A stretch of DNA of 64,000 nucleotides from Whitmania pigra (GCA_021613335.1 JAJTWR010000308.1:628501-692500); one strand, 5' to 3'; counted from the stretch's first letter, positions 1 to 12,744 are shown. A program made the numbers and translations. Notes: generated by a model from the letters alone, not told the origin.

Positions 1-104
1 TTACTCAATTCCATGCCTGGGGAGTCATAGTCCTTTTACATACAAAACAAAATTCAAGATATTTTAGTCTAATAATCAGTTCTAATAATCCATTAATTTC
101 TTAC

Positions 105-3100
105 ATAGGATTTTTGCGATTCCTGCACCAGTAGGGATTTGTTGGCATCAAAGAAGGGCCTAATCAAGAAAACAGATCATTGCTATAAATCATAATCTTC
201 AATGATAACCAATGATGAATATGATTGCCAAAAACAAAAAACAAGACAGAACAAGAACACAAGATAAAGTTATGTTCAATAAAAAGAGGTATATTTTCAT
301 TCAACTAACCTAAGCTTAGGCTTAGGAACTGACTGAAGGCTGATGGTATCGATGTCTGGATTGCTGTCAGACAAGCTCTCGTCGAACAAGTCGTCATCAG
401 CGTATCGGTCTCCTTCGTGTCGGCCAATCTCCTGGACTGCAGACTGCAAAACCTTCGAATCAAAAGCAATGTCAACCTATGTAGTTAATAAAAATAATGA
501 TGATAATAATAATAATAATAATAATAATGATAATAACAATAATAATCATAATAATAATAAGTTGTTTCATTGATCATTGCAAAAGATAGTTTTAAATGAT
601 GTCAATAGTGGTGCAATAAACCGGAGGGATTCAAACCTCATCTGTGACCTTGAACTTCTTGATGAGTGAGATGAACTTTTGCTTCAAGTTCTTTTGCTAA
701 TTAAAAATTAACCTTTTTTTTAATATCACTAGTGAGGGAGACAATATCATTATTTTATGACAATAAATGTACATAATTTATGTTAAAATGTCAGTTTGTA
801 GAGAACATAGTTTTATCATTCATTAGAAAATAGAAATTGGATTTGAAGGTTAAACTTTCTAGAGAACTTGAAAAGTAAAGTTAACGCTCCCAGATAATCT
901 CTATGTTTTAATATTTTTATTTATCACTTTATTGCTCCTAAATCTGAATTTGCCTATTTAAGAAATAAAAAATGATCCAAATGTCAACATAAATCAAATC
1001 AGCATATTAAAAAATCACAACCTTGCCTTAAAGACAGCATGTTAAATTGCAATGAGCTTCAAGACTCATTTCTAACACAAGTTTCAAAATCTGATTAACA
1101 AGTATTTCTAAATTTATCCTAAATAATTGCAAATAATAAATTTATCCTAAATAATTGTCTGAGGCAGACATGGATAAATAGATCATGAAAATAAAATATG
1201 ATCCTATGGGGTTTATTTTTTAAATTATACATCTCAAAATAATATTGCTGACAATTGTTATTTCTCATATATACCAATGACATCTACACAGTTTGTGAAA
1301 ACTTGTTCCTGTTTGCGGATGATAAGAAAATATAGAGTTATTAGCAAAGATGAGGACTGCAACAAATTACAGGTAGACGTGGATAATGTAATTGATTGGT
1401 TCAACAGATGGCAAATGAAAGTGAATATGAATAAATGTTGTGCAATGCATGTTGGGGGATGACACCACTTAAATAAGTACCAGTTATCAGACCTTGATGG
1501 AGAAAATTATGAAATTCCAGTTTACAACTCGTTTATGGACTTTGGAATTATTTTAGACTAAGATTTAAAATTCAAAGAACACATCCTCTCACATGTCAAG
1601 AAAGAAAACATGATTCTTAATAAGAAATTTTAAGCATTTTCATATTTTGCTTTTGTGGACTTGTATAAGTCTTTGGTGAGGTCTCAGTTGGAGTGTTGAG
1701 TGCAGGTATGGAGCCCGTATAGACTGGGATTGTTTGATGTGATAGAAGGAGTACAAAGAAGAGCTGCAAAATTAAGATAATCCTGCAGGGACCTTCCTTA
1801 CCAATCAAGATTAGACAAACTGAAATTGCCAAGTTTATGTTACAGAAGAAAGAGAGCTGATATGATTTTGTTATTTAAGTTGTTGACAAGTGGAATGAGA
1901 GATTTAGTTTGTCCTTCCCTTTCTGTCTTGCATTCCAAGACCAGAGGACATGAAAGAAAATTGATGACAAGATTGGCCTACAAAGATTGCAAAAAGTTTT
2001 TTTTTGGTAATAGAGTGGTTCATGAATGGAACAGTTTGCCTCCGGATGTTAAAAATTTCAAGAAGAACTTGGACAGATTCTTTACCAATAGAATTTACAG
2101 TTTAGACTAAGAAGTTAATGTTTGAGTTTATTTTTGATTGCTCGGTTTTGGTGAGGGACCATTGGCCCGAGCTGGTTTTTCTAATAATGATAAAAAGCAA
2201 TGAGTTTGAATCCTCAAAGATGAGATGATACTTAATCAATCCTCAATCGAAACTGAAATGTTTTCGAGGCAAATCTTATAGAAAAAAGTAGGACAGGTGC
2301 CCAAGCTTCCTCTCACCTGGTTAAAAAAAGCATTCCCAAGAGAATTTGTCTTCGGTCTCCTCCTGGGAATCCCAGTCTCTTCTCCGGTCTCACAGTCACT
2401 TACTCCATCATTTGATGAGACATCACCATCATCCTGCATTTCATCCTCATCAGATGCATCATATCTATAACGGTCTAAAGTAATGACAAATGAAGCTTTT
2501 CATTCATTTCTCTGAATATTTTAGAAATAAATTTAACCTTTGACAATTTTCAATTTATCTTGATCAACAGGCTGTGTAGACAGAGACAAAATGACAATTC
2601 TGGCAACAACTTCACTTTTACCATCTTTTGAGCAAGAATGTAAGTTCAGTTCTCTATCCATAGGATGCTGTAGCACATGAGACATGCTGACTTGTCCAAC
2701 TGCCAAAGTCTTAAAACCCAGCATCGTTCTATTTTTGTATTTTTTACGACGTTGCAACATGATCTGCAGCCTGTTATTGTCCCTCTTTAAATGGTGTGAA
2801 TACTGAAAAGATTCAAGTAAGATATATTTGGAAATAAAAATATTAATTAATTTTAAAAATTACATTATCAATCAAAAGACCTGCAACGAAAAGGTTATGT
2901 CTAATTCAGCATCCAACATCCCGTTCTTCTGAATAAGAATTTCATTAGATCTTAGCATTCCTTTACTACCCTGAATAGAAATTAAAATGTAGTAAAATTA
3001 ATTACAATTAATTCATAAATTCCAAATCCAATATTAATGTCAACCTGCATTTTTATGGCAATTATGACAGAGTGGAGCTCATTCTCCAGAACCCTTTTGA

Positions 3101-3338
3101 TCACTAACCGTGTAATGATGAGACTGCAAAGCCTTTAACATAAAGAAAAATGGATTAAAATGTTGATCAAATACAATCAGGCACAATTTATCTAAAACCT
3201 TGGAATACAATGCGGAGAGGACTTCTCAACCTCCCATGATGAAAATAATTTCATAGGAAACATTTTTGTTCCGGCAGAAGCAGAATACGACGGAACCTCT
3301 GCCATAGCACTAACTTTAGTACCGATTTGTTCATTCAT
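105..3338 (-). CDS. PACS1/2-like: PACS family sorting adaptor, 5' part (exons 1-8), truncated by window edge
   Basis: Phosphofurin acidic cluster sorting protein: a cytosolic adaptor linking acidic-cluster cargo to AP-1/AP-3 or COPI, acting in TGN/endosome or ER-mitochondria traffic. Coding exons (minus strand): 3199-3338, 3045-3132, 2881-2970, 2538-2802, 2317-2474, 637-696, 310-476, 105-159. All junctions are GT..AG and phases agree. Exon 1 carries the family N-terminus ([19 protein letters not shown]). Exon 4 carries the cargo-binding region core ([21 protein letters not shown]). Exon 5 is acidic. Exon 6 holds [16 protein letters not shown]. Exons 7-8 hold a long acidic stretch and KPKLRPFFD. 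Start: first ATG after an in-frame TAG at about 3380. The middle and C-terminal PACS domains lie beyond position 1. Family assignment rests on remembered PACS motifs in the right order; PACS1 versus PACS2 cannot be decided. Confidence 0.9.
1270..2170 (+). mobile_element. CR1/Rex-like LINE, 5'-truncated ORF2 C-terminal fragment
   Basis: Lies inside PACS intron 5, opposite in orientation to the gene. It starts at a decayed RT palm motif (FADD followed by a frameshift at about 1315-1335) and continues with the [20 protein letters not shown] and MNKC..MHVG blocks. After further stops come [16 protein letters not shown] and VQRRAAKLR. It ends with an open 94-residue stretch (1826-2110) of the type TRGHERKL...[18 protein letters not shown], typical of the C-terminus of CR1/Rex-like LINEs. 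A short 3' UTR ends near a TAATAATGATAAA tail. At least three in-frame stops or shifts make it dead. Confidence 0.8.
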
Positions 3339-5149
3339 ATCCAATTCGAACCACTTAAGACCAACAACAAGCTACCGCAACAGTCGACCAAAACAAAAAA
3401 TGGCCATCACAAGAACTTGGGTATTGTCAAAAGCATATTCTATAAATACCACTTTTACGCAATTTTCAAACTAAAATTATTAGTTGCTTTGAGAATTAAT
3501 TCTATTTTGTCGTTTTGTTAATATTGTCTTTCAAGCGTGTGCATTGCAGAAACGCGCATTCCTCATCCCTGCGCAGACGAGTAGATGCCTAGTTAGCAAG
3601 AGGCAGGCGTAGTATAGCGGGGATCGACCGGGGTCACTTTTTTAGCCAGGGCCGGGGTACAAAGTACATTCTTATATATGAAAATATATGCTTTTCTTCA
3701 ACTTTTTAAAATTAATGCAATGCTAGCATGCAAATTCATCAAATTAGATGAATGCAGATATTTGTAATTCCATCATCTCAAGACTCATTTGTAAACATAA
3801 AACTTGTGTTTACTATTCCTACATTAACTAACTTTAGTTACCAAACTTAATCAAAGTCTAAAGAGAAATTCAGTCATTTTTAGTCGCTTGACTTTAGGAT
3901 AGAATGAAAAAGGTCACCTCTTGAAGTTTTACGAGGGTTTGCCCCTTGGAAAAGCTGAAACGACATCTCTATATCCAGTGGCGTAACAACTGTTCTTGCC
4001 GCCCGACGCGGTCATAAGATTTGTCTCCCCGTCTTGGTCGTTAATAATCCGTTAACCTTCAAGTTTTCGAAAATCTCTCAAATATTTGTATTACACAATC
4101 AAATCGGTTAAAACTTTACAAACTCTCCCCACTTTTTCTGCAATTTTTGTAACAGTTTCAAAATTCAGTCTATCAGCAAGTTCCCTCTCTAAAGAAGACT
4201 GCCAAGTCTATAAGCCTTCACTGGCTCATCGATGATCAAAGAGAGTTTTCTACTTACTTAAGTTTGGAGGATCACAATATTCGGGGCAGAATCCCCAAGG
4301 CGGTATCTCTATATGAAGCTCAAAAGTTGAAAGTGACCATCGATTTTACGTTTCATGAAGCTTCTACAAAATACTTCAATCTCTTACTTTCGGCAAAGAA
4401 CTCTTTTTTCACTATGTTTTCATCAACTACACCAATCATAATTAACATCAAGAGGATTTGAAGGTGTGAGTATTTATTTGAAAGATCATGAACTTGCTGA
4501 AATCCGACTCTTTAACAGACACATCAAAACATTGAGGCCGTTTTTTTAATTTTTAGGTACACCCTCAAAATTCTCCCTCTTAGCACTTGCCGACCGGGGC
4601 GGACCTCCCCCTTGATATGCCACGCTTTAGTGCAGTGGTACACAACATTCCTTGGTCGAGTGAAAAATGAGACCGCTTAAAACAGATTCCAAATTTTATC
4701 TCATCAAACGCAAGCAATAAGACACATGAACAGGAGAACAGAGACAAAATTGCGATCTAGAAGGTAGTTCGTAGTAAATCTTGGAAAACTATAAAAACAC
4801 GACGATACCTAAGCTGTGCCATAATATGTCCATAACTTAGCGAGAAAAGTTATTAATTTGGAGATGTGCGCCTCTCCACGTACGGTGTTTGCCCTGTGGT
4901 CATTCACAATCTCACGAAAATTGACTGAAAGCAGAGTTTTCACTTAGCCTTATCAGGCTGGTCGCAGACCAGACATTGTGCACCATCGCTCTAGTGATAT
5001 CTGCTATAACCTTTAATATAGTTGGTCAAATACAGTTGTACAGATTTTATTGACGTTTGACAATTTCTTGCAATCCACACAGACGTAAGTTGCACTTGAT
5101 CTGCTTCATCTCTGACATGAGGGTTTTCCACAATTGATTTTCACATTTT
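3339..5149. other. Intergenic region between PACS 5' end and FASTKD 3' end
   Basis: No gene supported. 3540-3660 is locally GC-richer and could be the PACS promoter side; no TATA box is evident. Positions 3978-4628 look like a degraded non-autonomous hAT-type element. The left end reads CAGTGGCGTAAC, the right end reads GATATGCCACG, and both have GC-rich sub-termini (CCGCCCGACGCGG, GACCGGGGCGG). I could not define a target-site duplication. The 65-residue ORF at 4264-4461 inside it resembles nothing I know. Confidence 0.45.
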
Positions 5150-8100
5150 TCACTCCTTATCAAAAAATGCATTAATTTTCTCCTTCAAGTATTCCACTTT
5201 GGAAGATTTTTCAGACATTCCCATAGAATACCATTCATAGTAAGGTATCTAAAATAAATAGGTATGCAAACATTATGTATTCATCTTCAATGAATTTGTG
5301 AATGTAAGCCTTCTTCAAAAAATGTGAGGTAGCAAATGTTCACAATAGTGTGCAAGGTGGTTGAGTTTCTGCATGAAGAACAACAGTGCCTCGCCTCAGA
5401 TGGTATGCATATGGTGCTAAATAAATGGAACGATTCAAAACCCCATAACTTAGATGTGAATTGATTAGTGATGAAGCATTAAAGATCATTCAAGCAAAAT
5501 AACACCAACTTCAACCACTCTGTAATTTAGCACTTCCAGATGCCTTCTCCTCATGTGATGTTTCCCAGCAAGTGACCTGGATTCTTTGCAGAAATAAGAT
5601 TCATGCAGGAGGCACACAGCCAGCCTGTCACCAAAATAAGTTTCAAATAAATCAATGTTTGGGAATAAAATTATGCATTTTAAATTCTGGATTTAATAAA
5701 ATTATTTTTAGACCTCTGGAAATCTTTGTGGGTCTTAGAATCCAGAATATTAGCAGGGATTGGAGTATTTTTATGCAAAGCACATTCAAAATCTAAAATT
5801 TAAAATTATGTAATCAGATTGTACAGTAACATTATAAATAAGAAACATGTTAATATATTTAGATCTGACCTATTTTGTGATAGAATGGGGAAAAGGACTC
5901 CCTCTTGATATACTTTGAACTTCCAAAGACATCAATAAGATATGAATAAACTTCTCCTTTAAAGTTTTCTATGTTTCTATTGGGTTTCCCACCTAAGGTA
6001 AAATTGAATAAAATACAGAGCAAGTATTAATTTAAAGGCATCTAAAAGAACTCACCACTTTGGAGCCACCTGTCAATGCAATAATGTTCGTGAAACCATG
6101 GAATGTTGAGTTCAGGGCATTCAATGACAACACAACGATTCAGATTCATGAGGTTATATTCACTGCTTTGATCATATGGGCAATCTGTCCATATAGTTGA
6201 GATATGATATATAATGCATCATAAGTGTACTATTTGTTATTTAACCTTCAACTATTTTCTCCAGTGCTTGTAAAACCTCCAATTTGAAGAATTCCTTTAA
6301 ATCTTCCTTAGGATAAAAATTCAATAAAGCTAAGCTATTAAGAATAACTAAGTTATTCCTGTAGGACTGGCTTTCAAATTCCTTTTTATAAACACCTTTG
6401 AGAATATCAAGAAATTCAGACATTCTCTTTGGCACATAGTTTGCTCTGGCACAGACTTGTAGAACAGATGATGCATTGCTTGTGGCCATAGGATCATCAA
6501 TGACTTGATTGACAAGGCTCTCAAAAAGAACCGGAACATAATAATTTGAGATACTGAGAAACCTTAAAACTTTTCTTGATTTGATAATATCAAAATTATC
6601 AGCAACACTTTCAAGTGAACTCAAGATGGCATGGTTCAAGGAAGAATTTAAGAATCTGACATTGGCTAGGAATGGTGAGCCGATCAAGTAGAAGCTTTTA
6701 TCTGCTGGGGCCTCTCCCAACTTGAGGGCAACTATTTGCTGAATTCGACTTGAGAGCTCAATAAAATGTTGCTTCTTTTCTCTTGAAGAGTTTCTCAAGC
6801 TTACATCAACTGCACTGAGTAACCAGGACAACGATAAAAAAGACCATCGAGGTAATGATGAGATCAGTTTCAGATAAGTATGATATGGAACTTGAAGAAT
6901 GTTGCTCAATGTCAGCACATATGATCCTAAAATTGTCAATGTTTGAAGACCCAAACCATAATTTCCATCAATATATTTTACAACCACCTGGACAATTCTT
7001 TGTTCATCGTCTGGATCTGTGAGTGGATACTTCATCAAAAATTTTGAGATTTTGTTGAAGCGGCTCATGTATTCAATGATTCCTTCATAATTTTCCACAA
7101 TCCTTTTTTGTAAAAACTTTATAAGATCATCTTCAGCTTCAACATCTAACAAAGTATCAGATATGTTGGAAAGCAACACTGTGTCGAATTTCTCTTCAGG
7201 GTTAGACAATTTTACTGCAAGAGCTTGTTGAAGTTTCTTTACTGTGTCCTTTGGAACATACTTTGATATTGAACTCAATGCACACACCAGCTCGGATGTC
7301 CTTGCATCATCAGAAAGTATTTCTTCAATTCTCTTCCCTATCATTGTACTCAAATTTTTTTTAATTTGGATTTTAAATTTCAATGATCTGCATAAATCCT
7401 GAATTTCAAACATATCTAATAAATGAATATTTTGTTTGGAAGCCTCTTCTATCTTAAAAACAACTGATTTTGGTATAACATTAGGGTTAATAACACCCTG
7501 AGTAAAAATATATAAAAACCTCGATAAAGGTGATAAGTACTCTGGATGATTGATAATGTTCAAGCATTCAACAGATTTAATAGTCCAATTAAAAATCCAT
7601 TTCATGGTGTCTTCAGTGATGAGTTTAGTCAAGTTTCCAGATATGGTAACTATATTGTGTAACTCCTCATGTGTCGGTGAATCACTTGTTTCTATTAATG
7701 TCTTCAATCTTTTTATGACAAGTCTACTTAAATCACTCTGCAACCCAGGCAAACTTTTAATTACATAGCTTGCTGACAGAAGACTCTTGTGATCCATGGA
7801 AGGAATATTTTCTCGTATTCTATTGATAAGTTTGCAATAGATTGGATCTTCAATATGAACATTCATATAAATCAGAGCAAGTGTAACTGGGCACACTTTA
7901 TCAATGTCAATTAGGTCACAGTAGTTATTCAATGACTTCAACAAAACTTGAAACTGTTCATGGTCGAGAATAGGTTTCATAATTTCATCTAATTCACCTT
8001 GAAGAAGTAGTTGTACATATGAAACGTGCACGTTTCCAAGCAAATGATTGTTTTGGGACCAAATGTTTTTGTAATGCGTTTGAAAGATATGATTCAATGC

Positions 8101-8418
8101 CACCAATATGTGCTTCATATTCAACGTCTTTTGGTCGATATTTCCCAAATAATTAAGAATATCATCGCAAGTCTTCAGATTTGATATTTCCTCATCAAAT
8201 TTATCATGTGATAAAGGCTCAGAAATAACCATATAATTTGGAATTGACAAAAACCTCACCGCATTCTGGCATGTGGCCAACGGTTGAACGTCAGCGACAA
8301 AGGCGAATGACCGCTTACAAAGCTCAAAAGAATGACATTTGTTAGGAAATAAAACTCTAGGTAAATTTCTGTAGCTGTAGTTTATAAGATATCTACCAGA
8401 CTTTAAAACGTTATTCAT
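5150..8418 (-). CDS. FASTKD-like: FAST kinase domain-containing protein (FASTKD), copy 1
   Basis: FASTKD proteins are mitochondrial RNA-binding regulators of mt-mRNA processing and stability. Six exons (minus): 6246-8418, 6056-6184, 5870-5992, 5714-5792, 5510-5624, 5150-5248; 905 codons plus stop, all phases consistent. The N-terminus is rich in Arg/Lys and free of acidic residues for about 30 positions, as expected for a mitochondrial presequence. Exon 1 is the helical repeat region. Exons 2-4 give the FAST_2 signature (CPELNIPWFHEHYC, then HKIDFECAL). Exons 5-6 give the RAP domain (RSLAGKHHMRRRHLEVL, then VVEIPYYEWYSM). The intron 5 donor GAA|GTTGGT is weak but phase-correct and restores the RAP motif. 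A paralogue lies at 22539-25801. Which FASTKD (1-5) it is cannot be said. Confidence 0.9.
5404..5432 (+). repeat. SINE-tail-like sequence in FASTKD intron 5
   Basis: The stretch TATGCATATGGTGCTAAATA closely resembles the tail of the tRNA-derived SINE at 46601-46790 (TATGCATATGGCGCTACATA). The same stretch is present in FASTKD copy 2, 17389 bp downstream, so it predates the duplication or was homogenised with it. No tRNA-like head was found next to it. Confidence 0.4.
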
Positions 8419-8447
8419 AATTCTGTGTGGTTGAATCGAAAATAAAC

Positions 8448-8450
<3 letters not shown>

Positions 8451-8478
<28 letters not shown>
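8451..8478. repeat. Poly(A) homopolymer, 28 bp, 5' of FASTKD copy 1
   Basis: A run of 28 A sits 33 bp upstream of the FASTKD copy 1 start codon. The aligned position in copy 2 (about 25832) has no such run, so it expanded or was inserted after the two copies separated. Confidence 0.8.
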
Positions 8479-8479
<1 letters not shown>

Positions 8480-9759
8480 GAAAATATAACGACTACAATG
8501 CTTAATAGAACATTTAGAAAGTCTATCTTTTTCAATTTTAACTTTTTAAAATTTATTTTTAATGCCACTATTAATTTCCCGGATGAATAAATATGACAAA
8601 TGAACAAATATAGGTACCATTGTCTTACCTAAGATTTGAGATTTTTTTATTTATGTCGTGGGCTTTGCTTGCCATCATCCTAACTATCAAGTCAAGTCGA
8701 GAACATTAATAGAACACTACTAATACTTTGCTTGCCACATCACGTTAAGCAGGTTAAGTAGTGACATTGAACATTTCAAAAATTAATCGTAGCCGAAATG
8801 CATTTATCTAATCACTCGTGCATCAGTTTTATTGAGGATTCTCCTGAGTATGATCCCATCTCTCCATTATTTTTGCTAGCTGTCCACTAGTGTTAATTCT
8901 ATTAACTGTAACTGAAAACTATAACAACTGATGAAACCCAAATCGGTTAACTCTAACTGACTATGCCTAAATAACTGTAATCATAACTTTAACTGGATAG
9001 TTGTAACTGATTAACTGCAAAGTCCGATCAGTTAACTGAACTTTTTTTATATCAGTATCGCTTTATTTTGTAAACGACGATTTTCCGCAGAATTTTATAT
9101 CTTACTCTGTAGTTTTGTTAGCCTGCTAAAATTTGGACAGTTTTTGTTGCTTACGGGTGTTTAGTAAAACTGGATATAGTTGTGAGTAATGTTAATAAAA
9201 CAATGCTAATATTGCAATACAAGTTGCTTATTAAATTTTATGTAAAGATCAAATTTAAGAGTAATATAACCACATTTGTGAAACTTTTATAAAGAAACAT
9301 TCATTAAAATAATGATATGATATGATTTCATTCATAGTTGTCAAATCTTGGTTTTGAAAATATTAACATTGCAATAAAACCAAAGAAATAAAAAATAAGA
9401 AAAGTCTAAAAAAAGTGTATGGAAACTTATATTAGTCTAAATATTTTTTTAGCCATATTTCTAATACACAAATTATTTTTTAATAATGAAAACAAAATCA
9501 TGTTTTCTTATATATTTATAAATTAAACCATTTTGAAAGAAGCCATTTTTATTTCTAACAAAACATCGCGAAAAAAATTGCAGATATATGTGGAACTAGA
9601 TGATTTTAACAACGCGTCCATTTGACCATTTGACCAATCGCCATTGTTAAATTGCGTCGATTTTTTAAACATAATTTAAGCCAATTATCTTTATATCTAA
9701 ATTTAAATTTTTGAATCGAACATGCTAAAGGAAGGCTGCTGGCGCAAAAGCGTCAGTAC
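8479..9759. other. Intergenic region upstream of FASTKD copy 1
   Basis: The first about 150 bp are homologous to the flank upstream of copy 2, up to GGTACCATTGTCTTA. 8895-9040 is unusually rich in AACTG/CAGTT words (TAACTGTAACTG, CGGTTAACTC, CAGTTAACTG) resembling hAT sub-terminal repeats. No ORF or element boundary is defined. The rest is plain AT-rich DNA. Confidence 0.5.
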
Positions 9760-11480
9760 TGAAATAACCTGGGGTCCGAGAACTAGTAAGTTTTAGAGTA
9801 AGTTAATTAAGCAAGTATTCAGTTAACGGAACTGAATAATCGAAGGTAAGAGTTTAAGGAATTGAGGTACTTAGAAGATGTAAATGGATATTTGGGCTTC
9901 TAAGTTGTTTGGATTCTCGCTGAATGTCAGGTGAATATCGAGAATGCTTTTCTGTAGAAATATTAGATACCACGTGCCCGACAAAGATACCAAATATAAT
10001 GAAATTTGCAATATAAACTTAATTAATTATCAAGTTTACAACATTACACCCTCCTTAAATCTGTTCGTCCCGAACAGACTGCTCTCCGTGGTACTTCGCC
10101 AGTCGGCGGATGAGTGCCACCTTCATTTTCACTCTCGGGATATCTCTAACATGGTGTCCATGTACCGCTATCGTTTCAATGCAAGCCCGTCCTCCTCCCG
10201 TATCTCCACAAAAACGCTTGCTGAAAAAGATCAGCAAGACGAACAACAGTACTAAGGGCTCGCCTCGAGTCTCTGACGACCTCCGAAGACCAGAAAGCTC
10301 GCCCTGGCTGAGAACTCCACAAATGAACTCCTCAGACATCGATTCAACCTTATCAACCACGTACTCACGACCGCCGAGTACTTCACCGCCAACATCTCCA
10401 CTCTCAGTTACAATGACATCCGCAGCTGCAACCTCCATGACATTCAAAGCTGAATCGAATTCGGAAACCTCCAACTCAAATCGCTCGCCACTGCTCTCCG
10501 AGTCCAGTTCTTCCACTGATTCCTCAACGCGAGGAGGGTGGTCTTTACCAAAGGCCCTCCTTCAATTATTTCCTCGGTTCTCTCCACAACCGACACCAAC
10601 GAGGCAATCGTGCACGGAACTGGCTCATTGGGCACTGGCGCGACCTCTTTGGGGTTTGCAAAACTCTCCCTCAGCTCACCGTTGTCCTCATTCCCAACAT
10701 TTATGGGGAGCTCCACTATTGGACTGCCCCCGTCAACCACCAAACTGCCCTCACTCACATCAGCAAAGGTCTTCTCAGCACCGTTCTCCTCACACAGCTT
10801 TTCCCTCAGCTCCTTCCCCGATTCCTCACTCCATGGAAGAAACACTTTGCTTCCCAAAGTTCTTCCATCTACAATTTCCTCGGTCTCTTTCTCAACCGGA
10901 ACCAGTGTGGCAATCGGGTGCATCGCTGATGCTTCAGCTGGCATGTTGTTTTTGGTGCTTGTTGGAGTCTCCTCTGGTTGATACCTAGTGGAAGCTTTGT
11001 CAAAGAAAACCTCAGTTATTTGCTCCTGAAGCTCCATTTCAGGAATCGAAGATTCTTAGATAGTTTTGCTTGGGACGCTTTTTAATTTCTTGATTCTAGT
11101 TTCCTCTTCTGTCAAGAAATTCATCACGCGCTGTTCGTTTAAGTCGGCACCAAGCCCGGCCAACAATTGTATATAGCCATGGTCTTCAAATCCGTATTCG
11201 TCCACCTCATAACCATTGTCGATGATCCAAGTCTCAAGACGTTCTAGAAGTTCTTCCATCTTCCCTTTAGGGTCCAACTTTCTTATCCTGAGTTCTCGCT
11301 TCAATTCGAAAACATTTAACTCTTCCAATACCTTGATACTGAACATTTTTGATCCCACTCAGTTTATCCTTCGATCTTGCTTTCACATTCACCGCTCCCA
11401 ACGTTACCAGATTCCGAATTCCAAAGGTTTCTTGACAATCACAATGGCCCTTGGAAATCCCACTCCTGACACCAATGAAA
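9760..11480 (-). mobile_element. Degenerate Gypsy-like LTR retrotransposon remnant
   Basis: Read on the minus strand, it begins with TGGTGTCAGGAGTGGGATT at about 11480-11458, which looks like the region just 3' of an LTR (primer binding site plus leader). A SAP-domain ORF follows (11358-11056), then acidic frame-broken ORFs (about 11037-10055), ending in a pol-like tail followed by GGAGGGTGTAATG, which resembles a polypurine tract. The stretch from about 10048 to 9760 starts TG and ends GGTTATTTCA, plausible for a 3' LTR. Only about 10 bp of the matching 5' LTR end (GGTTATTTCA at 11476) survives; beyond it is unrelated LINE sequence. No protease, RT or integrase was recognised, so the class assignment is tentative. 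Confidence 0.45.
11056..11358 (-). CDS. SAP-domain ORF of retrotransposon gag type
   Basis: 100-residue ORF. Residues about 6-45 (LEELNVFELKRELRIRKLD, then KGKMEELLERLETW) form a helix-turn-helix with the leucine spacing of a SAP DNA/RNA-binding motif. Acidic and aromatic residues follow, then a basic tail and stop. Its ATG lies about 100 bp after the putative primer binding site, where a gag ORF would begin in Gypsy-type elements whose gag starts with SAP. A second ATG at residue 5 (MFSIKV) is an alternative start. It could instead be a domesticated or unrelated SAP protein. Confidence 0.5.
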   Translation of the reverse strand: MGSKMFSIKVLEELNVFELKRELRIRKLDPKGKMEELLERLETWIIDNGYEVDEYGFEDHGYIQLLAGLGADLNEQRVMNFLTEEETRIKKLKSVPSKTI

Positions 11481-11564
11481 TAACCATGGGAAGAGCTTCG
11501 GTTGACGATGGATAATTTATGGACTGGTTGGTGAAGGTGAATTGTAGAAGATGAGCGAAGATGA

Positions 11565-11880
11565 TCATGGATTTGGCGGTGGTGAATGAGATGATAGAGC
11601 TAGGGGGGTTGGATGTGGATAAGATGCGGTAAGGGAGTAAAGACGTTTTATAAATGATACGGTAATGTATGGTGGCCAGTGCAGTTGCGTCAGGGCCTCG
11701 GAGCTGTTAAGATTAGGGTCAAGGAGGACAAGTTTAGCTAACTTATTTCGGATGCGCTGAAGGGAGAGAATAAGAGAGGCAGTGTCATACAGGAGAGAAT
11801 TGCAGTAGTAAAGGCGAGAGAGGACTAGACTGCTTGCAAAAGCAGTAGTCATATCAATCAAAAGGAACGGACGGATATGT
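11565..11880 (-). pseudogene. CR1/L2-like LINE reverse transcriptase C-terminal scrap
   Basis: The minus strand encodes LVLSRLYYCNSLLYD, LSLQRIRNKLAKLVLL and EALTQLHWPPY, the post-palm region of CR1/L2-type RTs (consensus form LVxSRLDYCNSLLYG, LQRxQNxAARLV, LHWLPV). It is a fragment of about 300 bp cut off on both sides: downstream by the Gypsy-like leader near 11500 and upstream by the tail of the Jockey-like LINE near 11900. It cannot be active. Confidence 0.7.
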
Positions 11881-12105
11881 CGGATTGCCCAGAGAAACTT
11901 TTTTTTATTTGATTATAGTCCGTTACATAACTGAGATGAATTGGGCTTTAGTTAGTGTTAGTAATTTAAAATAATGAAATGTAATAGAATAATGAAAATG
12001 AGTTAGTTATATTAAAATTGTAAAGAGCTTATAGTAAGCCGCTTCTGTTTTTGCAAATTCACCGGTAAATGATGTTTACACTTGCTGGATTGCTAAGCAT
12101 GGATG

Positions 12106-12480
12106 TCATGTCGGATAAATACGTGTACATACGAATTTTTCTCCTAGGGCATACTGGGCCGGACATTTCATGAGGAAATGCTGCACATTTTCGTCTTCCT
12201 GAGGACACGTTGCACACTTCCCATCGTGGTGACGTTTCACGAGAAACAAGTGTTGATTCAGAGCACACTTTCCAACTCGGAGTCTGGAGATGAGAACCTC
12301 CTTCCTCCTTGAGTTACATTGGAACTTGCTCTTCGTCGACACGTATTTCTCTGTAGCCTTGTAATGTTGGCTTAGCGGGTCTTCTTCCCATATGGTTTTC
12401 CACTGTTGGAGGATGTTGCGGGCCACGGACCAGAGATGGAAGAGTCCTCCGGCACAAAGAGTTTCGGGATCAGCAGGCAT
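12106..12480 (-). pseudogene. LINE ORF2 C-terminal domain (CxxC..H...C)
   Basis: Contains VLISRLRVGKCALNQHLFL followed by CATCPQEDENVQHFLMKCP, the C-terminal zinc-binding motif found downstream of RT/RNase H in I/Jockey/R1-type ORF2 proteins. Just upstream on the same strand is linker sequence (FWRSIKRMNG, then EKAGTLARSFAQASSNANL) that should lie before the RT. This is direct evidence of the internal deletion. Confidence 0.7.
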
Positions 12481-12744
12481 GCAGTCTTAGCTTGTGCGAA
12501 AAGCGGGGAGAGGTTTGCGTTGCTGCTGGCTTGTGCAAAGGATCGGGCGAGCGTGCCGGCTTTCTCTGAGTTTCCGAGTGGATCACCAGAGTCAGAGGTG
12601 ATCGGGGGGATTCTTGGATCGGAGCGATTGCCATTCATCCTTTTGATAGATCTCCAGAAAACAGCGACACCCGTTGAGCCGACGCAATGCATCCGCCAGC
12701 ATTCTCTTTTCTCATTCTTAATGGTCCACTAAGCTTGACCCATC

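Noticed and set aside
5572..5796. 74-residue plus-strand ORF, identical at 22961-23185
   Set aside because: Its conservation comes from the duplicated FASTKD exons 4-5 and intron 4 on the other strand; it is a shadow.
10110..10988. 292-residue Ser/Pro-rich plus-strand ORF
   Set aside because: Opposite strand of the retrotransposon acidic ORFs; composition is the reverse complement of GAG/GAA-rich codons.
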